Counted from the first letter of the stretch, positions 32,228 through 44,013 are shown. The stretch is 64,000 nt of DNA from Zymoseptoria tritici IPO323 (GCF_000219625.1 NC_018216.1:2852001-2916000); one strand, 5' to 3'. The notes: generated by a model from the letters alone, not told the origin. Numbers and translations are program-made.

Positions 32228-33609
32228 ATGCTGCTACCCAACAGTTTCTACGCTTTCGCTGCGGTCCTCATCCGCCAAGTCCTGGCAGAGGACAGAACAT
32301 CATGCTATACAGCCATGACCTACGACGGCGAGCCTGATGAGTGCTATCTGCCAACTGAATGGTCGACTCACACGGAACCATGTACCATAACGGAGACCTC
32401 AACCGGCTATGCGTCCAACGCTCATCAAGTCATCGAGACAGTGACCGTTGACTCCTATGTTACAGTCACCGATCTGAAGAATGGTGTCTCCACCACCACG
32501 AAGACTGTCACCGTCAGCCAAGGCATCACAGCTACATCGACTGTTACGGCCACGACCAGGATCGATGTCAAGAAGACGATCGTGGTGCCCGCTCAGGCGC
32601 ACTTCACTCCTGTCCAGTCGTCTCTTCCTGGATTCACCAATGGTACCAACGTGAAGAGATCCGAAGAGGGCCTCACGCGACGGACCTCTCCCAATCCACC
32701 TAGCTACGGTGCCAAGTCGCAACCAAAGAGCGTCGAGTATCACAAATACACCAACAACGAGAACTGTGTCACGAAGAAGGAGACTGCGATGACGAACTAC
32801 GCCGGCAGTCCGCATACCGAGATCCTTACAGTGAGTATCAAGAAGAACCCACCTGACACGACATGTACTGATCCGCGTGGTAGGTAACTAAGGCCGCTAC
32901 CTCCATCGTGTGTCCCAACGCAAAAGAGACGGTGACTGCCACAAGCACCATCATCAACTACAGCACTGTAAGTATCTCTCTGGAAGCATTCCGTTTCAAC
33001 TCCACAGTCCTAACCGGCATACACCGTACTGCGAACATCATCCTCACAACCACCTCCACCCAAGAGAGCATCGTCGGAACGACCACCGTCAACGAACCCT
33101 GTCTAACAAAAGCCAACTACGCCGACGCCGTCTCCGCCGCACCTATTTCCTTCATTAATGCCCCTCCCAACTTTTACAACGACAACTTCCAACAGATCGA
33201 AACATCCAACTCCTTCAACTGCTGCAACGCCGCGTTCAATCTCTCCATGTATGAGGCCACTCCGGAACCCCGGAGCAGCAACGATACCCCACCAATCGAG
33301 TCCTCCTACCTCTTCATCTTCGATCGACGCGTGGATCCTGATGATGCGAGCAAGGTCATTGGGTAGTGTTCCCTGTTCGGCGGGAGTCAGTGCCGCACGC
33401 AGCAAGATTACATGTTCGAGTTGTTGAACATCGAGCAGCTCGATGCGAAGGGTGGGATCCCTCAAGGTGGAGTGGATATGCCGACGATTGGAGATCCGAT
33501 ATTTGGAAATGGGCCTTGCGGGTTGGGAGTCGGGCCCATCGCGGATCGGCCGATTACGGTGTGGGTGAGGACAACACTGAAGGGAGCCAGTGGTCGACGA
33601 GCGGAATGA
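32228..33609 (+). CDS. Secreted Thr-rich protein; frame interrupted by one in-frame TAG
   Basis: Signal peptide at the start ('MLLPNSFYAFAAVLIRQVLA', cleavage near 20). Exon 1 is 32228-32830, intron 32831-32883 (53 bp, GTGAGT...GTAG, phase 0), exon 2 from 32884. The region to ~150 is Thr/Val-rich repeats ('TVTVDSYVTVTDL', 'TTTKTVTVSQGITATSTVTA'), typical of fungal wall-associated proteins, with paired cysteines. The frame reaches TAG at 33364-33366 after 361 codons, but continues without a gap for 80 more codons to TGA 33609 with good protein character ('CSLFGGSQCRTQQDYMFELL', 'GDPIFGNGPCGLGVGPI'). A GTAAGT at 32968 might start another intron, but no in-phase acceptor with a good branch was found. 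The TAG may be a nonsense mutation, readthrough site or part of a 36-bp intron. Confidence 0.65.
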
Positions 33610-33872
33610 AGTGGACACAGTGTGAGAGTGTGCAAGGAGTACGATGAGTCTTTCGTCAATCCCGAGTCCCTGGTAAATCTCCCTGGCTAATATACATACA
33701 TCTCCCATTCTGTTCGAATTGCACAACCAAGTCTGCCAAGTCGTGTCTCTGTAAGAATTCCATGTCTTGAGCTCCCGCCTGCCATGCAGCTCGCCTCTTC
33801 CCAAACGCCAGGGTTAACACCCAAAGTCGTAGCCTCCCCTATCGACACCCACTACATCCCGCCAAACTCAGC

Positions 33873-34703
33873 TCAACTCGTCCTCCTCGTCTTAATCGTC
33901 ACAGCACCCTCGTCTCCACTACTACTATCCTCATCCTCCTCCTCCTCCTCCAGCTCTCCTCTCATGCCTCCTCGTGCAGCCCACTCCCGGCCACCACCTT
34001 CAACTCCACTCCTCTGCCTATCACCCAACGTCAACCTCCTCCCCATCCCCAACTCTTCCTCCTCATCGTCATCACCATCATCAAGCGGAACCCGAACCTT
34101 CGCCTCAGTCGTACTCGGTCTTCTCGCCTTCCCTCCCATCCGTTTCGCCACCGGCTCTCCCGAACTCGTCCCAAACCCCGTATCACTCCACTCCCCTTCT
34201 TCCTCATCATCTTCGTAATCACCGCCTTCCCTCTCCAACGTGACATCCCGACCCGCGGCGTCTTCGTCATCAGGCACACCACTCCGTCGAGATCCAGCTG
34301 CGGGCGGAGAAGATGAGCTATCGCCCGAACTATCATCCGAGTCGGAACTGCTGAATAATCCCGAAAAGCGACTTGCTCTGAGCTGTTGTCCGGCTCCTAC
34401 ACCACTCGCATCGCCCGCCGCTGCCGCCGCAGCACCACTACCCGCCACCGCAGTGCTCGCAGCGTCCAGATCAATGCTCGGCGGACTATCCGGCATCTCC
34501 TTTGCAGCCTCCAATGCCGCCGCGTCCGCCGCGTCGGGATCCAGGGCTAATTCGTCTTCGACCTCATCCGGGTTACCGGATGCGTTTTGGTTGGACTTTT
34601 GCGCGAGGCGGGCGGCGAGGGTGCGGCGGGCGCGGGAAGGAGGGATGTTCAAAGGTGCGGGAGCGGAAGAGGTGTGGGCTTCGGGGGAGAGGTTGAGAGA
34701 GTT
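33873..34703 (-). CDS. Acidic disordered exon; 3' exon of the SAP gene or a separate gene
   Basis: Open frame entered through a strong acceptor (GCTAAC...CTCATCAG) at 34704, beginning 'NSLNLSPEAHTSSAPAPLNI' and continuing 'PPSRARRTLAARLAQKSNQN', then Ala-, Ser- and Asp/Glu-rich low-complexity sequence ('FSGLFSSSDSDDSSGDSSSS', 'EEEEEDEDSSSGDEGAV') to a stop at 33873; 276 codons. No in-frame ATG fits a local start. The exon is in the right phase to follow codon 'DDEQ' of the SAP gene if a GTTGGT donor at 35306 is used (602-bp intron). That donor is weak and the intron would be far longer than others here, so this may be a distinct gene whose first exon I could not find. Confidence 0.45.
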   Translation of the reverse strand, partial: NSLNLSPEAHTSSAPAPLNIPPSRARRTLAARLAQKSNQNASGNPDEVEDELALDPDAADAAALEAAKEMPDSPPSIDLDAASTAVAGSGAAAAAAGDASGVGAGQQLRASRFSGLFSSSDSDDSSGDSSSSPPAAGSRRSGVPDDEDAAGRDVTLEREGGDYEDDEEEGEWSDTGFGTSSGEPVAKRMGGKARRPSTTEAKVRVPLDDGDDDEEEELGMGRRLTLGDRQRSGVEGGGREWAARGGMRGELEEEEEDEDSSSGDEGAVTIKTRRTS

Positions 34704-34842
34704 CTGATGAGAGAGAGAAGTTAGCGCGGGTTGCTTGCTTGCTCTTGGGAGAGGTAGTGGTAGGTAGGGAAGTGATTAGCCAAGAAGACGGTAGGGAAGG
34801 GAGAAGTCGGGCGGGATGGCGACGAGGGGTGATAGAGGCCAT

Positions 34843-35264
34843 GCAATGTCAACACTGCTCCGCTCCATATTTCCAGGCACGTATCTGCGAGCAAAACCAC
34901 CAGTGCATGTTTAGACGAAAGACAGCAAGCGGAACGCGGAAGCAAGACGAGGGGCGCAAGAAAGACTCGCAGCGAGTGGTGGTTGGTGTGCAAATGGTTT
35001 GATTCTTTCTGCTTCCTCTTCCTGCACAATGCCCGACGTCCTTGACTGTTGTACAATGTGTTTCCGTCCCCTCGTCCCGCCTCGTGTTCGCTCGTGTTTC
35101 AATTCGTCCTCATGTCCTTCTTGATGATTGTCTGTGATGTGCTTGGTGGGGTGCAGTAGGGATATGTGCAGATCCACATGCAGTGCAAGTGTATGCTCAA
35201 TGTGCGTGGGTGATGGGTATAATCGCGCCAGTGCAGTGCAGTGCAGGGAGTCGATCGATCATCA
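34843..35264. other. Region between acidic exon and SAP stop codon
   Basis: Either intergenic DNA or the long last intron of the SAP gene. A 90-codon minus frame (34573-34842) overlaps the acceptor region but has no recognisable features. Confidence 0.4.
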
Positions 35265-38200
35265 TCATCGATAATCCATGTCGACATCAAATGAAAGTTC
35301 ACCAACCTGTTCGTCGTCCTCGAATGCCGCTCTCCTGTCCCTTTCTCTTGTGATGGCCTCGTCTTCCATCTCGTCGTCGTCGTCATCCCCAAACCCACTC
35401 AGCATCGTTCCTGCATTGATCTCGAATGACTGGCCGACAGTGCCCTCCGACATCGCCAGAGTATCTTGCGGTGTCATACCGCCACCGTTTCCACCTAGAC
35501 CGGCGTTTGCGAGCGTGTTGGCTGTGTTGTTGCTAAAGCCGGCGGAGACACCACCTCCTGATCCCATGGATCGGATTCCGATGGCGGTTTCGGGGCGAAC
35601 ACCGCCGAGGACGGCATTGTCCTTGTCGCGAGTATCGGCAAGAACTCCTTCCACGTAGGTCACCCATTCAGCACGAGTGACACGTTCCGTGATGGCCTCA
35701 TCCAGAGCTTCTGGAGGGTGCTTGTTACCGAATTTACACACTTCTTCTGCTATTAGTGTCAGATGTCCCATATAGCCTAAGCGCATGTTCCGCTCCTTTT
35801 GCGAAACGTCCGAGGCTTTCTGGCCGTCAAGGATGCGGTCGGTAATATCGTGGCCCGAAGCCAGGCCAATGGTTTCGATGGTCTCGCCATCTTTGAGAGG
35901 AGTGGGCGTGAAGAGGTCGAAGGCTAAAGATCGATTGTAGCCACGGTCCAGAGTGCCGTTGAAGACTTGCTGGACTACGTCGTATACCACATTATGAAGG
36001 AAGTTATTCCAAGGGAAGCGGAAGAAGAAGTCCTGCGATGGGGTTAGTTCAGATACATTCCCCCAATCACCTCACGGTCGGCCAGGAAATAAGACAACTC
36101 ACAAGAATAGTTGGCACGACCTGGTGCTCCACGAATTGAATCTTGAGAAGGTCACCCACGACCGGGCTACCATCCAGCTCGGTATCGTATGGAGCACGAT
36201 CTCCATTAGTAGGCGCAGGTTCGTGACCGTGTAGCGTCGCAACGCTCTGATCGATGTCTTGTGAGCTGTCCGCATCGACCTCCTCCTTCGTAGGAGAGTC
36301 CTTCCTGACGAAAAGCGGTGCGGGCTTGTCCTCGGGTCGGGCAAGAGCGCGCTCGAGTTCTGATGGACCATCTTCGTCTGCAATGTCGCTTAGCCACTCT
36401 GCTGCAAGTCGTGATGTCAGTAGGGAGGTGTGCTTACCCTCTTCCGCGGGCGCCTGACCGAATTCGCTCATGACGGTATCCTCGTCGACGTCGAGCGATT
36501 TGATCTGGTCGGTCACGCCAGCAGTTGTGGGTGAATCAGCCGCATGCGTAGGTGGCGGATCGAAATGCATAAGTTTCGTGGGTGATGTTTGCTTCTTCGG
36601 TGATAGTGGTGCGGGAATGGAGGCAATGTCGGTCGGTGAGTTGACTTGGATGTCGGAAGGAGTTCTCTTCTCAACTTTCTCCAACAGAGGTAGTCCGCCA
36701 TGTGTCGTGCGGTCGATAGTGTCGTTGAGGTCGTCGAAGGCGGGTTCGTCCTCCGTTTGATCCTCCGAGGGCGCATTGACCTGTTCGAAGCCATCTTCGT
36801 CGGATGCATTCTGTACTTCCAGTCTTCGATCTTCTTCCCTCTCGTTCATTTCCTCCTGACTCGGTCGCTCGGCGTGGTGGAAGCCATGAGAATCAACCGA
36901 GCTACCAAACTCATCGAAGCTGTTGTCGTGTGCGTCTGGTAGTCTCGGCGTAGTCAACTTACCCTGCGCCTTTAGGCGTTCTCTCTCCGCGTCTCGTTTT
37001 CTCACTTCCTCGTCCGTACCTCGCTCGTTCAGCAGACCCATGTTACTGCAGTGTAGCAATTCGGCCATCAGTTCGCACGTCTTGAATCGATCAAATCCGA
37101 GTGGCTCTATTTTCCTGCCAAACGCAGCTTTGAGGTCTGGCTTCTTCGCTGACGGTGCGCGAATCAGTCTCATGAAGTCCGGAACATGAGTGGCGAATTG
37201 TCGGAGGAGTGTCCCAAGATAGATGGGATCGGAAGTCTTCGGCTCAGGGCCGATCTGATTGTCGAGGTCGTAGTCGGAGTTGTTCTTGCGGATGACCTCG
37301 ATGATGATTCCGACGCCGACAGTGAGTGGGTTTCCGCCGAGGAGCATGTCTTGTATCAACGTGTTGATGCACTCTTCCGACACAAGTTGGCGTGTGAGTT
37401 CATTTGGTCCAATCACGGACTGGTCCTGGGTGGTCGCGTTCGCGGAGATTGTGATGATTGCCTTCAAGAAGTCCCCGGCTGATGTTTGCGTGGCGGAGCT
37501 TTGTTCTGGGGAGAGGTAGCTCAACAAAAGCGGTATAAGGTCTTGTCCTTGCAGCCAATCCACAATTCCCTGTCCGCCTTCGTGCTTCTCCAGTGAGATG
37601 ATCTTCAAGAGCAGATCCATCACCATCGGACAATCGACATGCTGCAACATCGCCGGCACGATCCCGTCCAGACCTTTGAAGAAAGCCAGCATATCCTCGG
37701 TCTTCTTGTCCAAGAGCGTCTCGTTGACTTTGGTGAAATAGCCGGCCTGTAGTGGATCGAGTGGAGCAGGTCTCCGAATGTACTGCCAGAATTCGCGCAG
37801 AGCATCTTGCTGCTCCAGCACGGCCTCTGTGAGCGACCAGACCTCGGACGACAGCACTTCGCACGACACAAGGGCGTACTTCTTGCGTTGCGTTTCCCTT
37901 TTCTCCTGCTCTGTTTCACCGTCACCGTCCTTTTTCGAACTCGACTTGGATCTTGCCCGGCCTTTGCCCTTTCCAAAGAACGACAGACCAGTCGTCGTCT
38001 TCTCATCATCCTCGGCCGATTTCTCCTTCTCCGCTTCTTTGCCTTTCTCTTCTGGTTCCTCGTCCGTCTTATCGGCCGTCACATAAGTGAGCAATTTCTT
38101 CAGCACCGCATCATCGCGCAGGAATTCTATGAGCTTGCTGTTCTGCTGCTTCAGCTCCTGGATCAAATCGCTCTCGTCGAGTAATTCCTCCACGGTGACA

Positions 38201-38265
38201 TCCTGCTTGTCGAGGATCGTATCGAGGGTGGAGATGTTGGCGTAGCCGCCAAATCGCCAGAACAT
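35265..38265 (-). CDS. Sit4-associated protein (SAP family, Ekc1-like)
   Basis: Two exons, 976 aa; intron 36033-36102 (70 bp, GTGAGT...GCAG, phase 0). SAP proteins are regulatory subunits of the PP6-type phosphatase Sit4 and act in cell-cycle and nutrient signalling. The family N-terminus 'MFWRFGGYANISTLDTILDK' is intact, followed by 'TVEELLDESDLIQELKQQN', an acidic/basic insertion (~75-130), and the armadillo-like core with 'YFTKVNETLLDKKTEDMLAF', 'LGGNPLTVGVGIIIEVIRKN', 'GFDRFKTCELMAELLHCSNM'. A long disordered stretch precedes 'LLKIQFVEHQVVPTIL', and after the intron comes 'FPWNNFLHNVVYDVVQQVFN'. The frame stops at 35265 after 'RRAAFEDDEQVGELSFDVDM'. The true C-terminus is uncertain; see the acidic exon downstream. 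Confidence 0.94.
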
Positions 38266-39331
38266 GGTGTGGAAATCGTTGTATTGGTGTGTGGATCGTG
38301 TCTGACGTATGTAGCTAGGTGATGCCTGATAGGCAGGTCCTGTGGTGGTCGGAGGTCGAAATCGAGGATATCATGCGTCTATCTGCGACTTGAGAGCGCG
38401 CCGTGTGCGCTGGAAGAGTATCTCGTACGTCGATGAAAAGGTCGCAAGAAGGAGCGTCAATGGCAGCTGTCGCGCAGTTACAAGTCAGTGCACAGGTCTT
38501 CCTCGGCGCGGAGTGACGAGGGTGAGGCTGGGGAAGCCAGCGGTGAACAGGCCGCGGTGTGGAGGTTGCAGTGGTTGGTCGCGTGTGGCTTCTTGCGCAC
38601 AGCAGCAGAGACCACTCAGCTGTAGCAGGGATGGAGTATGAAACAGGGCTGAACATACATGACCAGCACAGCCATGAGGCGCAAAAGCGGCGTGGGATCT
38701 CGTCAGGATCGTGAGGTCTCGTGTGTCGGGTCGTGTCGTGTCGTGTACAGCTTTGAGGGACAGGTGGGTAGATTCGAGGTGAGTGGTGGTCGAGTCCGTC
38801 CGGGAGAGTGTCGGCGTTTCTTTGCCGAGTGGATCTTCAGGAGCCAGATGATGTCAAATTCCAACAGTTGTCGGCCGCGACATAGTTCTAACAACATCTA
38901 CTATATACTTCGTATCATACTGTGCGAGGTCCGCTGCCATTGATTTCAGTGCTGTACAGCTTACTGCCGAAACCGCGTCCTATCGTGCATAGCCGTTTCA
39001 TCATGTGGCCGACACATGGCCCTGAAGATGGAACCTTGACCCAGCGATTAAACTACCTGGAGCCATGCAGCATGGCAGGGCTGAAGGGATCAGGTCAAGT
39101 CGACAACGACAACCATAGACCGAAGCAACATGATCGATGAACTCAAGTCTACCCATGATTGCACGATCTCATCAATTCGAGAGGCACCAAATTTGATCAT
39201 ACAGTCGACTCAATTATATCATCGCAGTGGTATCGTTTCGCATGTCTTGTACGCCCGCTGAACTCGGCCAGAACCCAAATTTTGCCGTAAATGCCTCATA
39301 GTCTTCGAACGCATGCTACGTTCTCTCCCGG
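38266..39331. other. Upstream region of SAP gene; no gene seen
   Basis: 1.07 kb between the SAP start and the 3' end of the next minus-strand gene. A short GTGTC/GTGTCGTGTC run near 38722-38745 is a simple repeat. Frames of up to 113 codons lack features. Confidence 0.4.
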
Positions 39332-40171
39332 CTACCTCGAGTCCTCGTATGCCGGAGGTGGCCCGTCAGGCGGGTTGAATGTGCTGTTCGAGGCTGCAGG
39401 CTGAGCACTCACATCCTGAACAGCATCACCGCTATCTCCCTGCTGCTGCAACACCGGACTGACGACTCGTTGAGAATTCGCAACCGCAGCATGTGTAGGT
39501 GGCAGCAACGGGCCATCGCTCTCTTCTGAATATGCAGGCAACTCCTCCAGGTTGACATTTGAGATATCCACCCCATTCAGTGCCCCACCTCTTGAGTTGC
39601 CAGTCTGCTCCCCATTCAACCTCGCCACTTCCAACGCCTGCTGCAGCCTATCCCGAACCTGCTCATACTTCGTAGAAAAGTCGTATGCGCCTCCGTCTTT
39701 GAATGTGAGCTTCAGCTCCACCACACCGCCGGCTGGTGTGGGTATGCCTCCTCCATTTACAGGTTGTAGTGCTGCTGTCCAGACGTTTGGCCCGAAGAAA
39801 GGTGCTGTGACGTGCGAGTCGTGGAGGTTGATGAGAGGTGCCGCGAAGCTCTTGAATTTGTCGGTGGCCTTGTCGGGCAGGTAGACGATTCGTTGGTTGG
39901 TAAGGTAGAGCGTGCCGAGAGTGTGGGTGATGGAGAAAGGTTGCTGTTGCTTGCCAGGGTAATGTGAAGGTGTCGTGATTGACAGTCCTATCCGCGGCGG
40001 CGCGACTAGGAGTGTCTGTTCGTTGGGAAGAGGTGTGTATGGAGGGCTTGTGGCCGGCGATAGAAGTACCCAACTGCAAAGACGAGATCGTTTAGAAGTG
40101 GACCCTTTCGTTTCCGCCTTTGGCAGCTGGCGGAGAGCAACGAGATTGAGCATGACTTACTTGACAGACAT
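39332..40171 (-). CDS. WBP2-like protein with GRAM domain and PPxY motif
   Basis: Two exons, 250 aa. Exon 1 is only 11 nt (ATG 40171, 'MSVN' begins), intron 40074-40160 (87 bp, GTAAGT...GCAG, phase 2). The tiny first exon is supported by the frame change: the open frame upstream of 40073 is intronic. The N-terminal half is a GRAM/PH-like domain ('WVLLSPATSPPYTPLPNEQT', 'GTLYLTNQRIVYLPDK', 'SFAAPLINLHDSHVTAPFFG', 'VELKLTFKDGGAYDFSTKYE'). The C-terminal part is Pro/Gln-rich and ends 'DGPPPAYEDSR', a PPxY ligand for WW domains, with a related 'LPAY' upstream. WBP2-family proteins bridge WW-domain proteins such as Rsp5-type ligases; here that is inferred from family knowledge. Confidence 0.9.
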
Positions 40172-40752
40172 GATGGGCAAGGCGGTGATTTGTTCTTATG
40201 TCTCAAGAGTAGCAGAGCAGCTAGCTTTTGCCTCTGTCCCGTTGTGAAGCTGCCTGCGCTCTGTGCAGTACTAGACTGAGTACAATCGAGCTAGCGAGAT
40301 TGGTTCATGTAGGTAGCCAATGTTGTGAAGCTGCAAGATGTCTCGTTTGGCGAATCAAGGCAGATCTTCAGATGCGATGAAATGTGATAGATGTTTTAAC
40401 CAAAGTCGACGAGTCGAGGTTTTATGTTCGCGCCTGCCGCGCTTGTCTTTCTGAGCTAGCGATGCGGGGCGCACGTGCCGGAAGTCCGATGATGAGGTTG
40501 AACATGCCTCTCCATTCCTGTAAGGTACTCACTATAAGCATGTACTGCTATCTGCACTTGCCGCTGCCAAAGAACATGTTGACAGCTGTGCTGGTAGATC
40601 GACTGACCTACCGAGCCATCGGCTCCCTCGTGCTTTGACGCGACCCACTATAAGATCCTCGGAGCCACGCAGGGAGGTATATCGTCGCAAGTCTTCCACA
40701 GATTCCATACAGTAGCAACCGTCTGTCATAAGAGTCTCGCGAGCTGACCTTA
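40172..40752. other. Intergenic, no gene seen
   Basis: Promoter of the WBP2-like gene and 3' flank of the F-box-like gene ending at 40753. Short frames only. Confidence 0.45.
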
Positions 40753-41502
40753 TTACCTGGACGCAAACCCTCGTGTGCGGTGCGAGCGATGCTCTGCAAA
40801 CACATCCTTCGTCCGTGCAGACATTTGACCACGAAAATACGGATCGATGGATTTGAAAGCCTCGTCGGCCTTTTCAGCAGAGACAATGTAGACGCTGTCG
40901 GGATCCCTTGGCCGTATCCTCGCTCGCTCCTTGAGAATGCCGTTCATGACTTCGGACTGGATGCTGCCTTCTTCGAAATGACATTCAATATGCGTCGTAG
41001 CCGGTACTCTTAACAAGATCTGTACCATCAGGTGTTGGAGATCCATCTCGAAGCCTTTCTCGATGAAGTAGACTCCCCTGTACAGCACGAAACCAAGTCG
41101 CAATGTGCGAAGTGACACGAGAGCTTCCAAAAAAGTGAAGTCGACACCCTCTAGACTGACCTTGAGGCTTGCGGTACAATCCACGATTAAAGTGACATGC
41201 TGGAGCTTCTCCAGAGCGTGCTGCGGAAGACGGGACTCGTTGATGACGGGTGCAAAGGTGTCGTGAGCATCGATGGAGAGGATGACTTCGTTGTCCGTGT
41301 AGATCAAATTCTTGGCCTCGTTGTAGATTCTCGAACATGTCTGCAGTATTTGTGGTGAGATCCTGGGCTCAATGGCGAAGCGTTTGGTCGCGTTTCGGGT
41401 CAGCCAGAGGACGCCGGGGGAGAGCACATCTTCGTAGATACGATTTCTGAGTTCCGCCGGCAGCTGGAGGAGATGGCAGACCGGCTCCGTCGTCGTTGTC
41501 AT
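40753..41502 (-). CDS. F-box/2EXR-like fungal protein
   Basis: Single exon, 249 aa from ATG 41502. It opens with the fungal motif 'HLLQLPAELRNRIYEDVLSP', widespread in ascomycete proteins with a degenerate F-box, followed by 'ISPQILQTCSRIYNEAKNLI' and 'YTDNEVILSIDAH'. The remainder is a leucine-rich globular region ('LEALVSLRTLRLGFVLYRGV'). Function unknown; F-box-like proteins may recruit substrates to SCF ligases but no Skp1-binding test can be made from sequence here. The frame stays open upstream to an ATG at 41895 (380 aa), but the added part looks like leader sequence and would nearly fill the divergent promoter. Confidence 0.8.
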   Translation of the reverse strand: MTTTTEPVCHLLQLPAELRNRIYEDVLSPGVLWLTRNATKRFAIEPRISPQILQTCSRIYNEAKNLIYTDNEVILSIDAHDTFAPVINESRLPQHALEKLQHVTLIVDCTASLKVSLEGVDFTFLEALVSLRTLRLGFVLYRGVYFIEKGFEMDLQHLMVQILLRVPATTHIECHFEEGSIQSEVMNGILKERARIRPRDPDSVYIVSAEKADEAFKSIDPYFRGQMSARTKDVFAEHRSHRTRGFASR

Positions 41503-42032
41503 AGTGGATAGATGATTTCTCGGACGCGGGAGCGAGAACGAGGGAGAGATGGAAACTGAAGTCAGGCGCCAATATAAATAAACATCAGGGTCGGAATCCT
41601 TCGAGTAACGTCGTTCTCGCATCCCAGGTCTGACCATCTCCATATCTCCTTCACATGCCGAACGAGACCATGCTCGTTCATATGAAGTGGACCGAGGGAA
41701 CGAGAACAATGAGTCTTTCGGACTCGATTCCGAATCCCTGTGCTCGGTGATTGGCGGCACTTGCTCCACTGCCGACCACTCTGGGCTGTTCCTGGGAGCA
41801 CGCACATGCAAAGAAAGAGACGGCGAAAGATGACGCGCCTGGCATTGAAACATCGGACAAGCGGCCAGGGAGTCCTCAACGCCGACAAATGTCACGATTA
41901 GACTAGACAGCGGTGAGTCTTCTTATTTCTCTCCTCGAGAGCAATGTCTATACATCAACCAAGCGCCCCGGCGCCGATAAAGGACTTCAACCATTTCACG
42001 ACCCGTCGATCAATCGGCCACACAACCTGAGC

Positions 42033-43698
42033 ATGGTCAAAATGCTAGAGGATTCTCCCACGAATCGAAGAATAATCCGACTCATCATCAGCGGCCTACA
42101 GTTGTATGGACCAATCTGTCTGGGCTATATCACATGGGCCCTGGCCGTTAAGGTCTGGCCTGCATTGAGTCTCGGGCACGATGCCTTCTTGAACAATACC
42201 CTCCTTTGGACATTCTGGGCGCCTGAAGCAGCTTTCTACCTGTTCTTCGTTTGGTATGCTCGACGCATACAACGCGCCGCCGTTCACCCGCCGATCCGGA
42301 CGCGAGATGAGAGGTTGGATCTGTTTGACAAGGTCCGCTCTGAAATACACGACTTCGAGAGCTTCTTGCGTGGATGGTTCTGCGGCGCGAAGCCTGAAGA
42401 TGTTGGAGTTGAAGAGCTGAGAAAGTGGGTGAATTGGGCTTTCTGGGAAGGCAGAGCAGGCGAGGGGAAAGAGAAGGGTGTGGAGGCAGAGATCGATGAA
42501 TACGTGGAGCGGATAGAGCAGCTGGTGGGAAAGCCATTTCAAGATGGTCCTGGTAAGGCAAAGAGCTTGCGCCTTACATTGGATCCGATCACAATTCAGC
42601 CACGAACTCTGGCCTGGTACAGCTTGATGATGCTTGCCGACACTGTCGCCATCTTTCTGTTGAAAATTAAGGGCTTCAAGTACTACCGCAGGACTCTCAC
42701 AGGTCTGGCAGCTGTCTTCCCTCCACGGCCGGCTGCACTATGTACTCGCAGAGTATCTCCAGCTCCGAAGCTGTCCTACTTCTTGCGGAAGCATACCTCC
42801 AAGACGCGCTTGCCAGTCATCTATCTCCACGGGATCGGAATCGGCATTTTGCCGCACGTTGACTTCTTGGACGACATGCATACTGCACTGAATAAAGGCG
42901 CAGCTGCTGATGATCATGTGGGCATCCTTGCAGTCGAGATCCTGCAAATCTCATCACGACTCACCGAGCCTATTCCGCGACGAGCAGAGTTCATCTCTCA
43001 ACTCACGACCTTGATCGACCATCACTTCGGTCATGGCCGCGTGGTACTGGTTGCACACTCATACGGCACGATCCTCAGCTCGCACGTCCTGAGAGACCCG
43101 CAGTTTTCTGCCCGGATATCCGGGACTCTTCTGATTGATCCTGTGAGCATACTTCTGCATATGCCAGACGTCGCCTACAACTTCACGGTTCGTCCGCCTG
43201 TCCGAGCGCAGGAGTGGGAGTTGTGGTGGTTTGGTTCCAAGGACCCTCAAGTGGCGCACACGCTTGGGAGACATTTCTTCTGGAGTGAGTGTGTGCTTTG
43301 GAGGGATGACATAGAGAATTTGATTGAAAAGCACAACATGAGGTAAGTGCGGTGATGGTCTAGATGGGTCGAGAACGACACTGACACTTTTCAGATTCAC
43401 GGCCAGTCTTTCAGGGGAGGATCTGATTGTGAACACCCGGGCGGTGAGAAGTTACTTGACCAAGGGCAGCATCCCAGATCCAGTCCTCGTGGACTCGCCG
43501 CCGCCACCTGGCCGGAAGCATATGACCCTACAGACAGAGTTTCCAGAGACAGAGTCCGACGCTGAACACAATCGGTGGAAGGGAAGCGGCTTGGAAGTCC
43601 TCTGGTGGAATGGATACGATCATGCTGGCGTTCTGCACACGCGTGAGGATAGACTAAAGTTGGCGAAGATCGTAGTAGAGTACTGCAAAGGCACATAG
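42033..43698 (+). CDS. Alpha/beta hydrolase with N-terminal membrane segments
   Basis: Two exons, 537 aa; intron 43343-43394 (52 bp, GTAAGT...TTTTCAG, phase 2). The open frame extends upstream of ATG 42033, but only to a GTG. Two hydrophobic helices sit at the N-terminus ('IIRLIISGLQLYGPICLGYI' and 'LLWTFWAPEAAFYLFFVW'), followed by a helical linker and the hydrolase domain: oxyanion strand 'LPVIYLHGIGIGILPHVDF', nucleophile elbow 'VVLVAHSYGTILSSHVL' (A-H-Ser-Y-G, a variant of GxSxG), acid region 'SGTLLIDPVSIL', and a likely catalytic His in 'NGYDHAGVLH' of exon 2. Probably a membrane-bound esterase/lipase; substrate unknown. The gene is divergent from the F-box-like gene. Confidence 0.88.
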
Positions 43699-44013
43699 AA
43701 CTAGACATAGCCAATAGTAATGATCAGGTGATGATACCAATAGAATATCAAGCCTCTCGCATGAGCTCGCCTTCTTGGCAGGGGCCAATATGGGGCAAGC
43801 GCAGGATGGATACCTTGCTCTCGGAGGGAGTGGGGACCTCCGAGACCTCCTGATGAGATAATTCAACTTGTACTCAACAATGTCGCGGGAGTGTCCAAAG
43901 CTTGCCTTTACTTTGCCCTCCCGACAGGCAGGTTAAGTCATGCTGTTTCAGAAGCACAGTGCTTCATCAATTCCACGGACGCCTCGATCAGACCCTGGAG
44001 CCCGCTGAGGACG
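43699..44013. other. Intergenic, no gene seen
   Basis: 315 bases between two plus-strand genes. The open frame of the next gene extends upstream to 43891 but without ATG. Confidence 0.5.

Noticed and set aside
32968..33064. Possible second intron (GTAAGT donor) in the secreted-protein gene
   Set aside because: No acceptor in the correct phase near the CTAAC branch candidate; reading through gives an intact frame.
41503..41895. N-terminal extension of the F-box-like gene
   Set aside because: Open frame with an ATG, but the F-box-like motif begins right after ATG 41502, and the extension would fill the divergent promoter shared with the hydrolase gene.
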